Source: Streptomyces rimosus (GTDB lineage Bacteria; Actinomycetota; Actinomycetes; Streptomycetales; Streptomycetaceae). From it: DNA of 64,000 bases. The translations under genes and the position numbers were made by a program. The first letter of the stretch is position 1. Each line of letters starts with the position of its first letter. Below are positions 1-7,411 of this stretch, piece by piece. Below the pieces are notes generated by a model, which saw only the letters and a program-made list of their open reading frames with translations, had not been told where the DNA came from and did no database searches. The stretch is taken from the NCBI RefSeq assembly GCF_008704655.1, contig NZ_CP023688.1, positions 8,187,001 through 8,251,000 of the forward strand, in the 5' to 3' direction.

Positions 1-635
1 AGGCCGTACGGGACGGGATCGAGGGCAGCCTGCGGCGGCTCGGTACGGACCGGGTGGACCTGTATTACGCGCACATCGAGGACCGTGACGTGCCCCTGGA
101 GGAGACCGTCGGGGCGCTGGCGGGCCTGGTGCGGGACGGCTCGGTGGGCCTGCTCGGGGCCAGCAACCACGCCACGTGGCGGCTCGCCGAGGCCCGCCGT
201 ATCGCCGAGGCGCAGGGCCTGCCCGGCTACCGCGCCGTACAGCAGCGGCACACCTACCTGCGACCGCGGCCCGACGCGGATTCCGGGCTCCAGCGGGAGA
301 CGGACGGGGAACTTGTCGACTACGCCGAGGCGCACGAGGATCTGACGCTGCTGGGGTACTCGACGCTGATGCACGGCGGATACGCGCGGCCGGAGCAGCC
401 GCTGCTGGACCGGTACGACCACCCCGGTTCGGTGGTGCGCCTGCGGGTCCTTCGCGAGGTGGCGGCGGAGGCCGGGGCCACCGTGAACCAGGTGGTGCTG
501 GCCTGGCTGATGGACGGCCGGGTGCCGGTCGTCCCCGTCCTCGGTGTGAGTTCGGTGGCGCAGCTGGACGAGAGCCTGGCGGCGCTGGACCTGCGGCTGG
601 ACGCGGCGCAGCGGGCGCGGCTCGACACGGCGTGA
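1..635 (+). CDS. Aldo/keto reductase, C-terminal part (5' end outside window)
   Basis: The reading frame is open from base 3 and runs to TGA at 633-635, so the start lies upstream of the window. The visible 210 residues hold the second half of an aldo/keto reductase barrel. DRVDLYYAHIED is the usual segment before the NADPH-binding strands, and GLLGASNHATWRL matches the family's GxSN motif. The catalytic Asp/Tyr/Lys region near the N-terminus would be off the window. Family members are soluble NADPH-dependent oxidoreductases of sugars, aldehydes or ketones. The substrate cannot be told from this part. The next gene, ung, has its own ribosome binding site 100 bp downstream, so the two need not be linked. 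Confidence 0.85.
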   Translation, partial: AVRDGIEGSLRRLGTDRVDLYYAHIEDRDVPLEETVGALAGLVRDGSVGLLGASNHATWRLAEARRIAEAQGLPGYRAVQQRHTYLRPRPDADSGLQRETDGELVDYAEAHEDLTLLGYSTLMHGGYARPEQPLLDRYDHPGSVVRLRVLREVAAEAGATVNQVVLAWLMDGRVPVVPVLGVSSVAQLDESLAALDLRLDAAQRARLDTA

Positions 636-759
636 GCGGGCGCGGGGCGGGCGGCGGCCCGTGCGGGCGGGCCGGCCGGTGGGCGGGCGTGCGGCGTTGT
701 CAGTGGTCGCCGGTAAGTTCGTAACCGAGAACGGAACGCACACCGGAGGTTGCTCAGTG

Positions 760-1437
760 ATGACCGACATGCTGCCCGAGTCCTGGCGCGGCGTCCTCGG
801 CGAGGAGTTGGAGAAGCCCTACTTCAAGGAGCTCACCGAGTTCGTCGAGCAGGAGCGGGCGAAGGGGCCGGTCTACCCGCCCCGCGAGGAGGTCTTCGCG
901 GCCCTCGACGCCACCCCGTACGACCAGGTGAAGGTGCTGATCCTCGGACAGGACCCGTACCACGGCGAGGGGCAGGGCCACGGGCTGTGCTTCTCCGTGC
1001 GGCCCGGTGTGAAGACGCCGCCGTCGCTGCGCAACATCTACAAGGAGATGAAGGAGGAGCTGGGCCACCCGGTCCCGGACAACGGCTATCTGATGCCCTG
1101 GGCCCGCCAGGGCGTGCTGCTGCTGAACGCGGTGCTGACGGTGCGCGCCGGCGAGGCCAACTCGCACAAGGGCAAGGGCTGGGAGAAGTTCACCGACGCG
1201 GTGATAAAGGCGGTGGCCTCCCGGCCGGACCCGGCGGTGTTCGTGCTCTGGGGCAACTACGCGAAGAAGAAGCTGCCGCTGATCGACACCGAGCGGCACG
1301 CGGTCGTGGAGGGCGCCCACCCGTCCCCGCTGTCCGCCAAGAAATTCTTCGGATCCCGGCCCTTCACCCGGATCAACGAGGCGGTCGCGGCGCAGGGGCA
1401 CACCCCGATCGACTGGCGTATCCCCGACCTGGGCTGA
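760..1437 (+). CDS. ung: Uracil-DNA glycosylase
   Basis: This is family 1 uracil-DNA glycosylase, which removes uracil from DNA and starts base-excision repair. The 225-residue length is normal for the family. The water-activating loop GQDPYH places the catalytic Asp near residue 65, and the C-terminal HPSPLSA loop carries the conserved His. The ATG at 760 begins MTDMLPESWRG, the usual Streptomyces start. A GTG directly before it (757) is also possible. GGAGG at 745-749 serves either. The frame stays open up to 661, but nothing there looks coding. The gene is followed by a hairpin and then by a gene on the opposite strand. The call is secure. Confidence 0.97.
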   Translation: MTDMLPESWRGVLGEELEKPYFKELTEFVEQERAKGPVYPPREEVFAALDATPYDQVKVLILGQDPYHGEGQGHGLCFSVRPGVKTPPSLRNIYKEMKEELGHPVPDNGYLMPWARQGVLLLNAVLTVRAGEANSHKGKGWEKFTDAVIKAVASRPDPAVFVLWGNYAKKKLPLIDTERHAVVEGAHPSPLSAKKFFGSRPFTRINEAVAAQGHTPIDWRIPDLG

Positions 1438-1462
1438 ACCGGGGCGCGGCGTTCGGCGCCCA

Positions 1463-1497
1463 CGGGGGCGGCCCGGCAGCGCGGGCGCCCGCCCCCG
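1463..1497. terminator. Hairpin between convergent ung and lipoprotein gene
   Basis: Perfect 9-bp arms, CGGGGGCGG at 1463-1471 and CCGCCCCCG at 1489-1497, enclose a 17-nt loop with a further short stem. It lies 25 bp after the ung stop and 13 bp before the stop of the opposing gene. That position suits a bidirectional terminator of the T-tail-less type common in Streptomyces. Confidence 0.6.
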
Positions 1498-1510
1498 GCC
1501 GGCCCGACGC

Positions 1511-2014
1511 TCAGCCCCCGTACACGCGGCGGCAGATCTCGTCGGGGCGGTCGTCGCCCTGCCAGCGGCCGTACTCCCGGGCCAGTGCGCACAGGCCGGG
1601 GGCCGGGGCGGCCGGGTGACGGTCCTCGGAGCGCCGCCACGGTGGGCCGAAGCGGCGGCCTCCGTGACCGGACCCGGGCTTCGCTTCGTCCCGTACGCCC
1701 CGGCCCGCGCCCTTGCCCTTCCCGCCCCCCTTCCGCACGGACTCCGGCTGCGGCTGCTTCGCCGGCTGCGCGCCGGAGACCGGGGGACCGGCGGGTACGG
1801 AGCGCCGCGCGGCCGGGCCGGACGCCGGCGCGCCCGGACGCTCGCGGCGCGGGGACTGGGTCACCTCGGGGCCGATGGGCTCCACGGATGGGGCGGGCGC
1901 CACAGGGCGCGGCTGAAGGCTCTCGGGGGCCGGGCGGTGGGCGACGGTGACACATCCGGTGGCGACCGCGGCCGTCATCACCGCGAGGACCGCCGCTGCG
2001 GGAATACGGAACAC
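1511..2014 (-). CDS. Small putative lipoprotein of unknown function
   Basis: The 167-residue product begins with a hydrophobic signal segment ending in the lipobox-like AVATGC, so it is probably exported and lipid-modified at the Cys near residue 21. The middle is rich in Pro, Arg, Gly and Lys and looks disordered (repeated GGGKGKG-type basic stretch). The C-terminal end, around LCALAREYGRWQGDD, is more structured and carries a single Cys near the end. I recognise no catalytic domain. The start is a GTG at 2014. It lies 78 bp downstream of the TetR gene on the same strand. Function unknown. Confidence 0.65.
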   Translation of the reverse strand: MFRIPAAAVLAVMTAAVATGCVTVAHRPAPESLQPRPVAPAPSVEPIGPEVTQSPRRERPGAPASGPAARRSVPAGPPVSGAQPAKQPQPESVRKGGGKGKGAGRGVRDEAKPGSGHGGRRFGPPWRRSEDRHPAAPAPGLCALAREYGRWQGDDRPDEICRRVYGG

Positions 2015-2092
2015 CGGCCAACTCTGCCGATCGCGGCCCCTTTTGGGAAGGACCCGCGGGAGTGATCGTTCCGGGCGGCCGTTGACGCCGGA

Positions 2093-2788
2093 TCAGCCGC
2101 GGCCGAGCAGGCCGACGAGCAGTTCCTCGATACCGGTGCGAAGTTCCCGCCGGGTCGGCGGTGTCGCGTGGAACTGTCCGGCGACGCAGGTGAAGAGCAT
2201 GCCGTCGCACCAGGCGAGTACGTTCAGGGCGTGCCGTTCGGGTGCGGTGGACCCGGCCGCCGTCAGCATCGCCACCAGCATTTCGCGGAACCGCTGCCCG
2301 GTCCGGTCGTAGATGGCGCGCAGTTCGGGGCGCCGGGTGGCTTCCAGGGCCAGTTCGTACCGGGCGACGGTCAGGTCCCGGTGGCGGGTCAGCGAACGAT
2401 GCAGGCCGAGGGAGAGGGCGTCGGCGAGCGCCGCCGGGCCGCTGCCCGCCGCGTCCGGCATCTCCGGAGGCGTGAGGACGGCCGCCTCCCGATCGGCCAG
2501 CCGCCGGACCGCCGTTTCCAGCAGGGCCGCGCGGGTGCGCGCCAGGTTCGACGTGGACCCCTGCGGCAGCCCGGCGGCCTCGTCGACGGCCCGGTGGGTG
2601 AGCCCGCGCAGCCCGCGCTCGGCGAGGAGAGAGAGGGCGGCGTCGGCGATGCGGTCGTGGCGGGGGGTGGCTTTGGCGGCCTCGCTCTTGCCTGTCGGGG
2701 TCTTGTCGGCAGCGGCCTTGTCGGCAGCGGCCTTGTTGGTCGAGGTCATGCCGGTCGTGGACGTGCTGGGGGTGGCACTTCGGGTCAT
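2093..2788 (-). CDS. TetR-family transcriptional regulator
   Basis: The 231-residue protein has an N-terminal tail with a duplicated AAADK repeat, then a TetR helix-turn-helix. That region runs from RHDRIADAALSLLAERG through LTHRAVDEAAGLPQGSTSN at about residues 43-82. The rest is the all-helical ligand-binding domain. It is divergent from an FAD monooxygenase gene starting at 2906. The 117-bp gap contains two TACA-type inverted repeats (2810-2847) that look like its operators, so it probably represses the monooxygenase gene and itself. The ATG at 2788 is used. A downstream ATG (residue 14) would shorten only the disordered tail. Confidence 0.88.
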   Translation of the reverse strand: MTRSATPSTSTTGMTSTNKAAADKAAADKTPTGKSEAAKATPRHDRIADAALSLLAERGLRGLTHRAVDEAAGLPQGSTSNLARTRAALLETAVRRLADREAAVLTPPEMPDAAGSGPAALADALSLGLHRSLTRHRDLTVARYELALEATRRPELRAIYDRTGQRFREMLVAMLTAAGSTAPERHALNVLAWCDGMLFTCVAGQFHATPPTRRELRTGIEELLVGLLGRG

Positions 2789-2809
2789 GGCAGGTGAGCC
2801 TACCGCTGC

Positions 2810-2847
2810 GACTACACGTGTAGTAAGTTGCGACTACAGGTGTAGTC
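2810..2847. promoter_or_regulatory. Twin inverted-repeat operators between tetR and monooxygenase genes
   Basis: Site 1 is the perfect palindrome ACTACACGTGTAGT at 2811-2824. Site 2 is GACTACAGGTGTAGTC at 2832-2847, perfect except for its central two bases. Their centres are 22 bp apart, about two helical turns, so two dimers could bind the same face. They sit in the gap between the divergent tetR-type gene (start 2788) and the monooxygenase (start 2906). Confidence 0.75.
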
Positions 2848-2905
2848 AGGGCGTCCGGTGGCAGCTCCGCCGGGCCTCCGGCTGCTCGGTGCCACGGGAG
2901 GGCTC

Positions 2906-4177
2906 ATGCGTCAGCGCACGGCGATCGTCATCGGCGGCGGGATCGGCGGTCTCACCGCCGCCGTCGCCCTGCACCGGCAGGGGTGGGAAGTCACCGTCCT
3001 GGAACGGGCCGCCTCGCTCGAACCCGTCGGGGCCGGTATCGCCCTGGCCGCCAACGCCCAGCGCGCGCTGGACACCATCGGCGCGGGCGATGCCGTACGC
3101 GACATGGCCGTCCCGCAGTTCAAGGGCGAGATCCGGACCCCGCGCGGCCGCCGGCTGGCCCGTACGGACAACGCCGCGGCCGTACGGCGCTTCGGCGGCC
3201 CCGTCGTGGTCGCCCACCGCGCGGAGCTGATCGCCCTGCTCGCCGGGCGGCTGCCCGAAGGGGCCGTACGGACCGGCGCGCCCGCCGAAGTCGCCGACCC
3301 GGGCGACCCCACGCGCCCGGACCGCCCGGCCCGCGTCCGCCTCCTGCCCCCGGCCGAAAGCGCCGATACCGCCGATACCGGCAACGCGGCCAACACTCCG
3401 CACCTGACCGCCGGCCTCGTCATGGCCGCCGACGGCATCCGCTCCGCCACCCGCCGCGCCCTCTTCCCCGGCCACCCCGAACCGCGCTACGCCGGTTTCA
3501 CCAGTTGGCGCCTCGTCGTCCCGGCGCTCCGCCGCCCGTACGCCGCGCACGAGACGTGGGGGCCCGGCGGGGTGTGGGGGAGCGTGGCGCTGCACGACGG
3601 GCGGGTCTACGCCTATGCCACCGCGGCCGTGCCGCCCGGGGGCCGCGCGCCGGACGGCGAACGGTCCGAGCTGCTGCGCCGGTTCGGCAGCTGGCATCAG
3701 CCGATCCCCGAGATCCTGGCAGCCGCCGACCCGGCCGCCATCCTGCGCAACGACGTGCGTACGGCGGCCCGGCCGCTGCCCGCCTGCCACCGCGGCCGGG
3801 TCGCCCTGCTCGGTGACGCCGTGCACCCGATGACGCCCAACCTCGGACAGGGCGGCTGCCAGGCCGTCGAGGACGCGATCGTGCTGGCGCACCGTGTCGC
3901 GTCGGACCGGTCCCTGGCGGCGGCCCTCGACGCGTACTCGCGGGAGCGGCTGCCGCGTACGACGGAGGTCGTGCGCCGGGCGGAGCGCATCGGCCACCTC
4001 ACCACCTGGCGGTCCGCGCCTGCCGTACTGCTGCGCGGGGCCGCCATCGCCTGCACCGCGCGGTTCGCGCCGGACCTGGCGCTGCGCCCGCTCGACGGCA
4101 TCGCCGACTGGCGGCCACCGGGTGGCACGTATGCTTCCGGGGCGCCCGGCGCACGCCCGGCGCATCCAGCGCGCTGA
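2906..4177 (+). CDS. FAD-dependent monooxygenase (aromatic hydroxylase type)
   Basis: The 423-residue product has the Rossmann FAD motif GGGIGGL close to the N-terminus, the DG motif in VMAADGIRSATR (about residue 175), and the second FAD motif GDAVHPMTPNLGQGG (about residue 307). That is the order seen in PHBH-type flavoprotein monooxygenases such as salicylate and zeaxanthin hydroxylases. These use NAD(P)H and O2. The substrate is not deducible. The start is the ATG at 2906 with GGGAGGG at 2895-2901; the frame extends to 2858 without a better start. It is probably controlled by the divergent TetR regulator. A Gfo/Idh/MocA oxidoreductase follows after 41 bp, which may be co-transcribed. Confidence 0.9.
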   Translation: MRQRTAIVIGGGIGGLTAAVALHRQGWEVTVLERAASLEPVGAGIALAANAQRALDTIGAGDAVRDMAVPQFKGEIRTPRGRRLARTDNAAAVRRFGGPVVVAHRAELIALLAGRLPEGAVRTGAPAEVADPGDPTRPDRPARVRLLPPAESADTADTGNAANTPHLTAGLVMAADGIRSATRRALFPGHPEPRYAGFTSWRLVVPALRRPYAAHETWGPGGVWGSVALHDGRVYAYATAAVPPGGRAPDGERSELLRRFGSWHQPIPEILAAADPAAILRNDVRTAARPLPACHRGRVALLGDAVHPMTPNLGQGGCQAVEDAIVLAHRVASDRSLAAALDAYSRERLPRTTEVVRRAERIGHLTTWRSAPAVLLRGAAIACTARFAPDLALRPLDGIADWRPPGGTYASGAPGARPAHPAR

Positions 4178-4218
4178 CCGGCGCGCAATCGGCGGTGGCA
4201 CAACTCAGGGAGTCATTC

Positions 4219-5124
4219 GTGAAGGTCGGCTGCATCGGACTCGGCGACATCGCACAGAAGGCATATCTGCCGGTGCTCGGCGCGCAGCCCGGTGTCGAGC
4301 TGCACCTCCAGACCCGTACGCCGGCCACCCTGGAGCGGATCGCCGCCACCTACCGCCTGCCCGCCGACCGGTGCCACACCGACCTGGACGGGCTGCTCGC
4401 CACCGGCCTGGACGCGGCGTTCGTGCACGCGCCCACCACCGCGCACCCGGAGATCGTCACCCGCCTCGTGGAGGCCGGGGTGCCGACGTACGTGGACAAG
4501 CCGATCGCCTACGACCTGGCCGACACCGAGCGCATCGTGCGGCTCGCCGAGGAGCGCCGCGTCAGCCTGGCGGTCGGCTTCAACCGCCGTTATGCGCCGG
4601 GGTACGCGCAGTGCCTGGAGCACCCGCGCGATCTGATCCTCATGCAGAAGAACCGGGTCGGCCTCCCCGAGGCCCCCCGGACGCTGGTCCTGGACGACTT
4701 CATCCACGTCGTCGACACCCTGCGGTTTTTGGCGCCCGGCACCGTCGAGCACGTGGACGTACGGGCGAAGATCCGCGACGGCCTGATGCACCACGTGGTG
4801 CTGCACCTCTCCGGCGACGGCTTCAGCGCCATCGGCAGCATGAACCGGCTCAGCGGATCCACGGAGGAGATCCTCGACGTGTCGGGGCAGGACACCAAGC
4901 GCCAGGTCGTCAACCTCGCCGAGGTCATCGACCACAAGGGGCAGCCGAGTGTGCGGCGGCGCGGCGACTGGGTGCCGGTGGCCCGGCAGCGTGGCATCGA
5001 GCAGATCGTGCTGGCCTTCCTGGACGAGGTGCGGGCGGGCCGGTTCGTCCCGGCCGAGGACGCGCTGCGGACGCACGAGCTGTGCGAGCGGGTGATCGAG
5101 GAGGCGCTGGCGCAGGCGGGGTGA
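4219..5124 (+). CDS. Gfo/Idh/MocA-family oxidoreductase
   Basis: The 301-residue product starts VKVGCIGLGDIAQKAY, an N-terminal NAD(P)-binding Rossmann fold. It carries the family's EKP-type motif as YVDKP near residue 94, where the Lys is the usual catalytic residue. The C-terminal half is the substrate-binding alpha/beta domain. Members oxidise or reduce sugars, inositols and related small molecules. The GTG at 4219 is chosen over an upstream in-frame start because AGGGAG sits 6 nt before it and homology begins there. It follows the monooxygenase and ends 11 bp from the stop of the opposing lnt gene. Confidence 0.88.
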   Translation: MKVGCIGLGDIAQKAYLPVLGAQPGVELHLQTRTPATLERIAATYRLPADRCHTDLDGLLATGLDAAFVHAPTTAHPEIVTRLVEAGVPTYVDKPIAYDLADTERIVRLAEERRVSLAVGFNRRYAPGYAQCLEHPRDLILMQKNRVGLPEAPRTLVLDDFIHVVDTLRFLAPGTVEHVDVRAKIRDGLMHHVVLHLSGDGFSAIGSMNRLSGSTEEILDVSGQDTKRQVVNLAEVIDHKGQPSVRRRGDWVPVARQRGIEQIVLAFLDEVRAGRFVPAEDALRTHELCERVIEEALAQAG

Positions 5125-5135
5125 GGCGGCGGCGC

Positions 5136-6731
5136 CTACCGGACCCGCGCCGACCTCCGGGCCCGCAGCGCCCGCGCCCCCGCCACGCCCGCGTACGCGC
5201 CGAGCGCCAGCATCGCGCCGTACAGGGCCCAGTCGCCGAAGCGCGCGTACGGGCTGGTGCCCTCGGCCAGCGGGATGTCGTACACGGCCGCCGCGCCCCG
5301 CTCGGTGCCGAGCCGGCCGCCCACCGGTTCGCCCCGCGGCCCGTACACCGCGCTGACCCCGGTCAGCGTGGCGTGCGCCATCGGCCGCCACGTCTCGGCG
5401 GCCCGCAGCGCGGCCAGCGAGGCGTGCTGGGCGGGCGCCCAGCTGTCCTGGAAGGTCGAGGTGGAGGACTGCGCGACCAGCAACTGGGCGCCGTCCCGCG
5501 CCAGTTGGCGGCTCATGTCGGGGAACGCCGACTCGAAGCAGACCAGCGGCCCCACGCGCAGCCCGCCCGCCGAGCCGACCGGCATCAGCACCTGCCGGGT
5601 GCCGCGCATCCGGTTCTGGTCGGCGGCCTTGCCGACGTGCGTCGCCCAGCCCAGGACGGAACGCAGCGGGATGTACTCGCCGAACGGGACCAGGCGCATC
5701 TTGTCGTAGCGGTGGCCGGTCGCGCCGCGCGGGCCGACCAGGACCGAACTCTTGTAGATGCCGGGCTGCCCGGCGTGCCGGCCGTCGACGTTGACCAGGA
5801 GGTCGGCGCCCACGTCCCGGGAGAGCGCGGCGAGCCGGGCCGACATGGCCGGATTCCGGGTCAGGTCGCGGTTGACGCTGCTCTCTCCCCAGACCACCAG
5901 CTGGACGCCGCGCCCGGCCAGCGAGCGGGTCAGCTCCTCGCCGCGGGCTATCCGCGGGTCCGCGCCCACGATCTCGCCCGGCTGTACGAGGCCGACCCGG
6001 ACCGTACCGGCCGGCCGCGGCACCGGCGCCCACAGCCACGCCGCGGTGCCGCCGACCGCGCACACGAGGAGGCCCGCGACGGCCGGGACGCGGGCCCGCG
6101 GCACCGCGACGAGCAGGGCGAGCGCGGTGTTCACCGACACGAGGAGCAGGCTCAGCAGCCACACCCCGCCGAGCGAGGCGAGCCGCAGGGCGGGTGGCAC
6201 CTGCCACTGGCTGGCGCCCAGCAGCCCCCACGGCCCGCCCAAGTACTCCCAGGACCTGACCAGTTCCACCATCAGCCAGCCGGACGGTACGAGGACGAGT
6301 GACGCCGCGCACCGGGCCGCGCTCGGCGAGCCGTGCAGCAGCGCCCGTACGAGCAGGCCCCAGGGCGCCCACAACAGGCCGAGCAGCGCGGCCAGCACGA
6401 GGATGAACACGTGCAGGCTCGGCAGCAGCCAGTGGTGGACGGCCAGCATGAAGCCCGCGCCGCCGAGCCAGCCGTCCAGTGCCGCGCGGCGGTGGGTCCG
6501 GGCCGAGCGCGCCAGCAATATCCACGGTACGAGGGCGACGTAGGCCAGCCACCACAGGGCGGGCGCCGGGAACGCGAGCGCGGGCAGCGCTCCGGCCGCG
6601 ACCGCCGCGGCGCCGCGTCCCCAGGGCGACGTGAGCGCCGCCCTCCGGGCGGCCGACGGGAGCCCGCGGCCCCGCCCTTCGCGAACCCGCCCCGGACCCG
6701 CTTCCCACCGGCCGTCGGCCGACACCTGCAT
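5136..6731 (-). CDS. lnt: Apolipoprotein N-acyltransferase
   Basis: Lnt adds the third acyl chain to the N-terminal Cys of lipoproteins at the outer face of the cytoplasmic membrane. The 531-residue product has about six to seven membrane segments in the first 230 residues, then a nitrilase-like domain. The Glu-Lys-Cys triad is visible as VVWGESS, YDKMRLVPFGEYIPL and VCFESAF. A last membrane helix lies near the C-terminus. The ATG at 6731 follows an AAGGAGGAG ribosome binding site; the frame continues upstream but without homology. It converges on the oxidoreductase gene. Streptomyces often carry two lnt copies, and only one is visible here. Confidence 0.93.
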   Translation of the reverse strand: MQVSADGRWEAGPGRVREGRGRGLPSAARRAALTSPWGRGAAAVAAGALPALAFPAPALWWLAYVALVPWILLARSARTHRRAALDGWLGGAGFMLAVHHWLLPSLHVFILVLAALLGLLWAPWGLLVRALLHGSPSAARCAASLVLVPSGWLMVELVRSWEYLGGPWGLLGASQWQVPPALRLASLGGVWLLSLLLVSVNTALALLVAVPRARVPAVAGLLVCAVGGTAAWLWAPVPRPAGTVRVGLVQPGEIVGADPRIARGEELTRSLAGRGVQLVVWGESSVNRDLTRNPAMSARLAALSRDVGADLLVNVDGRHAGQPGIYKSSVLVGPRGATGHRYDKMRLVPFGEYIPLRSVLGWATHVGKAADQNRMRGTRQVLMPVGSAGGLRVGPLVCFESAFPDMSRQLARDGAQLLVAQSSTSTFQDSWAPAQHASLAALRAAETWRPMAHATLTGVSAVYGPRGEPVGGRLGTERGAAAVYDIPLAEGTSPYARFGDWALYGAMLALGAYAGVAGARALRARRSARVR

Positions 6732-6814
6732 GCCGTCTCCTCCTTCGGAACCCTCCGCCGGATCGCAGCACCCAGTGTGCGCGAGCCGGCCGATCATGGA
6801 CAGCAGGGGGCCCG

Positions 6815-7311
6815 TCAGGCGTGCGCCGGAAGCAGTTGGCGCCACTTCTCGTGGACGACGACCTCGGTCAGCCGCCAGCCTTCGGCGGCGCGGCGGGCGG
6901 CGAAGACATAGCGGCCCGCGCAGGTGTAGTTGGGGCGGCCGACGCGCCGGCGGACGCGCCGGGCGGGGCGTCGTGCGGGCCCGCGAGGTGCATCGGGTTC
7001 AGGTAGTCGGCCTGCACCGTGGCCGTGTCGCCGGGCGCGCCGCCGTCGCGCAGCGCGATGCCGATCCGCCGGTTGACGATCAGGTGCTGGCGTACGGGGA
7101 AGCGCCGCATCATCGCGTCGAGCCAGTCCGCGACGGCGTCGGCGCTGCCCGCGATGCCGCCCGCCGAGCGGTAGTCGACGTGCCCGCCGGGGACGAACAG
7201 GGCCCGGTAGGCGGCCCAGTCGCCGTCGTCCACGGCGATCGCGTAACCGGTGACCAGGTCGTCGATGGCGAGGCGGTCCATGACAGTGGTGTGTTCCACG
7301 CGCTGGGTCAT
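6815..7311 (-). pseudogene. SnoaL-like / NTF2-fold protein, disrupted by a frameshift
   Basis: From ATG 7311 (or 7329) the frame encodes MDRLAIDDLVTGYAIAVDDG through DYLNPMHLAGPH, a typical SnoaL-like polyketide-cyclase/dehydratase fold. It then degenerates into an Ala/Pro-rich tail that ends at 6868. The expected C-terminal strands appear in another frame: PNYTCAGRYVFAARR, EGWRLTEVVVHEKWRQLLP, ending at TGA 6815-6817. A one-base loss or two-base gain between about 6930 and 6975 would rejoin them, giving about 165 residues. This is either a decayed gene or a base-calling error in a GC-rich stretch. The intact fold would be a small cytosolic enzyme of unknown substrate. Confidence 0.7.
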
Positions 7312-7366
7312 CGCCTCAGTGTTCGGCATGCGCGGGGCGGCGCCAAGGGGACGGGAGGGCACGGCC

Positions 7367-7396
7367 GCGGGCCCCCGCCGGAAGACGGGGGCCCGC
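7367..7396 (-). terminator. Rho-independent-type hairpin after ABC exporter gene
   Basis: Perfect 11-bp arms, GCGGGCCCCCG (7367-7377) and CGGGGGCCCGC (7386-7396), enclose an 8-nt loop. It lies 15 bp downstream of the ABC exporter stop at 7412 and before the SnoaL-like gene's start. Confidence 0.75.
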
Positions 7397-7411
7397 TGGT
7401 GGTACGGCCGG

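Noticed and set aside
4213..6771. Long minus-strand frame opposite the oxidoreductase and overlapping lnt
   Set aside because: It overlaps two genes with definite motifs in other frames and has the Arg/Gly/Ala-rich composition of shadow frames.
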